Below are positions 62,217 to 64,000 of a DNA stretch of 64,000 nt, one piece after another. The stretch spans positions 3,596,001 through 3,660,000 of the forward strand of contig CM073196.1 in NCBI GenBank assembly GCA_037042915.1, in the 5' to 3' direction. Made by a program: the position numbers and the translations under genes. Position 1 is the stretch's first letter; each line of letters begins with the position of its first letter. The notes under the pieces are model-generated. The model worked only from the letters and a program-made list of their open reading frames with translations. It was not told the DNA's origin and did not search any database. This DNA is from Auricularia sp. M13. Its lineage: Eukaryota > Basidiomycota > Agaricomycetes > Auriculariales > Auriculariaceae.

Positions 62217-62516
62217 CATTAGTTGCTCAGTATGCTGAACTAGAAGAGCTGAGTGTGTGAGTTCCGCGCATGTCATCGGCTCGCTTGTGAGGAATGCATT
62301 GCCACACGCATGATTTCTCATCCGCCGGCGAGCTCGAGAGCGTGCAGGACACGCCCAAAGCTGCATTTCGCAGTTATGTGGCTTTTCTCAGCCAGTGCCA
62401 TGAATCTGCAGGCATCTGGCTGCAATTCTTGAGGGGAACACCAACCTGACCGGCGCGCATCACAGCCCGATCTCACCGCCGCTCCGCCGTCAGCCGTGCC
62501 AAGCGCCCTGTGAGGG

Positions 62517-62523
62517 TATAAAA
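62517..62523 (+). promoter_or_regulatory. TATA box of the orphan promoter, unit 4
   Basis: Same module as at 52896, with the ATG-containing leader version. Confidence 0.45.
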
Positions 62524-62569
62524 GGCCAGCGAATTCAGAGCCAGCCAGTTCGTCCTTTCCCTCAGTTCC

Positions 62570-62722
62570 ATGCCCACGTCGTGCTGCTCGTCTCACAGCC
62601 TCCTCGTCGTTCACCTCTCCCACCTCGCCTTTGCTAACCGGACTCGTTTTGTACATAGGCCTTCGGGCGGGGGGAAACCCTGCCCAATTTCAATAAAACT
62701 TAACGGGACTATGACTACCTAG
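62570..62722 (+). CDS. possible 50-residue small ORF, second copy
   Basis: Same frame as 52949-53101, 54 bp after the TATA box, with an internal AATAAA. It is conserved between units 3 and 4, but this probably reflects recent copying rather than selection. Confidence 0.2.
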   Translation: MPTSCCSSHSLLVVHLSHLAFANRTRFVHRPSGGGKPCPISIKLNGTMTT

Positions 62723-62821
62723 CAATTTTCATGTCAGTCCGTTTTGCTGCACACTTGAAAGCTCATTCAAACATAGGCAAACAGCCTCGGAGTTCGGGTG
62801 AAACCAGTTTATTCCGTGGAA

Positions 62822-64000
62822 CTACTCTACACAACACTCGTTCGACACCGTGTTCAGGTACAGCAGCTAGGGTCAGCACGGCACGGGCGAAGCATGCAGC
62901 ACATACGCGGACGTGATACCCCATAAGGATCGACACGGGCCAGATAACAATGGACGCGGCGACAAACGTCACAGCGCTCCCGAAGCCCTCGCGCAGCGTG
63001 CGCTCAAAGTCCAAATGCTCGCGCCGCGAAAGAACCTCCAAGTGGATCGCAGACGTGACGATAATCAGAATGAGCGACGTGACCTGGCGCAGATATCAGC
63101 CCGCACAGATGTCTGTAAAGCCGCAGAAACTTACAGCGGATACCAGACAAATAATAAACGACCCATAATTTCTTCGCCCGACGCAGTTGTTGACCCACGG
63201 ACAATGGTGGTCGCACCCGTCGACGCAGTTATCACACTATTCAAGGTGAGCACTGAGCTCCGCGATACGCAATCCACGCACATTCCGACAATGGCTCGAG
63301 CGCGGAGGCCGGTACGTCCTGCACGTGACGCAGTACTTCGTCCGAACACTAGCAGCTTGGCGTCAGCACTTGGATTTGTCAAACGAGGAATGCACATACA
63401 CCTCGTCCCGAACGCGAATCTCGCGTGGCAGCGGCGTAGGCTGCGACGAGTCCGTGTCCGACACCATAGGCAGCGGCGCATCCAGATCCAGATCGCGCGG
63501 CAGAATCCCAGGGTCCCGGAATGCCTAAGGTTCAAGGGACGCGATAAGATCAAAAGGCTATCTTGCGTGTAAAAGAGCACGTACCGTGGCCAACAAACTG
63601 CTCAGGGTGACGAGCGCCATGTATGCGCCGACGATCGCGAGTGCGGGGCTGAGATGGTGCCACCAGTACACGCACGTCGTGCCCATCCAGAAGCCAACGA
63701 CAATGCAGTACACGCCGAGCGTGCCGACGAACGCCCACGGCATGTCGCCGCCGAGCATCAGGCGGCCGCCCAAGAAGAAGCGATTCGCACCGCGGTGCAG
63801 CTCGTAGTTGCGCACCGGCCGGCCGGAGGGCGTCAGGATGGGGTGCATCCATGAGGGATTGACGACGCCGGAGAGCTGCGCACGAGGCGGGAGGGGCGCG
63901 AAGCGCGGGTGTCGCGACGGCGCGTCGGACTTGGCCTCGTCATGCGGCTCCTCGATGAGGGCGTTGGCCGAATGAGGCGTCTGCGCGGTCTTGGGCGTGC
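62822..64000 (-). CDS. truncated Erf2-like DHHC protein, copy 5, 5' part beyond window
   Basis: Exons 63585 to beyond 64000, then 63524-63400, 63348-63282, 63236-63135, 63083-62907 and 62866-62822. The DHHC and zinc ligands are intact in the visible part, and the C-terminus is the same chimeric NECCVE ending without TTxE. Intron 1 carries the longer TTCAAGGGACGCG version also seen in copy 3, whereas intron 3 matches copy 4. Confidence 0.75.
62849..64000. repeat. tandem segmental repeat, unit 5 (first 1.15 kb)
   Basis: Starts at the same junction as units 2-4 and runs off the right edge, so the array has at least five units. Confidence 0.9.

Larger units (their letters stand above)
53228..62848. 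repeat. tandem segmental repeat, unit 4 (9,621 bp)
   Basis: Uninterrupted unit, mosaic in character: the erf2 part is close to units 1-2, and sequence from about 55410 onward is close to unit 3. The empty ATT target is at 62218-62220. Confidence 0.95.

Overview
The window comes from a filamentous basidiomycete, probably an Agaricomycete. Its genes have 40-60 nt GT..AG introns, a fungal Zn(II)2Cys6 regulator and an Erf2-type palmitoyltransferase. The DNA is GC-rich, with no bacterial-style gene packing. No rRNA, tRNA or CRISPR was recognised.

Layout. (1) 1-2022, minus: the 5' two-thirds of a Zn2Cys6 transcription factor that runs off the left edge. Each of its two visible introns carries a copy of the same small inverted-repeat (MITE-like) element. 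(2) 2023-6497: no convincing gene, several palindromes and inverted repeats. (3) 6498-7769, minus: an intronless F-box protein. (4) 8202-10647, minus: a complete six-exon DHHC palmitoyltransferase (erf2). (5) From 8475 to the right edge, a direct tandem array of ~9.7-kb units (starts at 8475, 18187, 27884, 53228, 62849). Every unit starts inside the last exon of erf2. Only the leftmost unit is joined to the true erf2 3' end. The other four carry erf2 truncated just after the fourth membrane helix, closed by a chimeric stop codon and AATAAA from the neighbouring unit. The other ~7 kb of each unit holds no gene I can identify, only decayed exon/intron-like modules, a fragment resembling 14-3-3 and an orphan TATA promoter.

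(6) Unit 3 is interrupted by a 15,680-bp insertion (36917-52596) with 911-bp terminal inverted repeats that start CACTGGGCCC. It is flanked by an ATT target duplication, and three uninterrupted sister units in the same window show the empty site. It has no recognisable transposase. Between the TIRs is a satellite of about 81 monomers of 171 or 172 bp. The ends and 3-bp duplication fit a non-autonomous CACTA-type DNA transposon that has amplified a satellite inside itself. This is the most unusual object in the window.

The regulator, F-box and erf2 genes show no evident functional link. The main story is structural: segmental amplification of a truncated erf2, sequence exchange between units, then capture of a satellite-bearing transposon. 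Units 1 and 2 are almost identical, so assembly correctness should be kept in mind.
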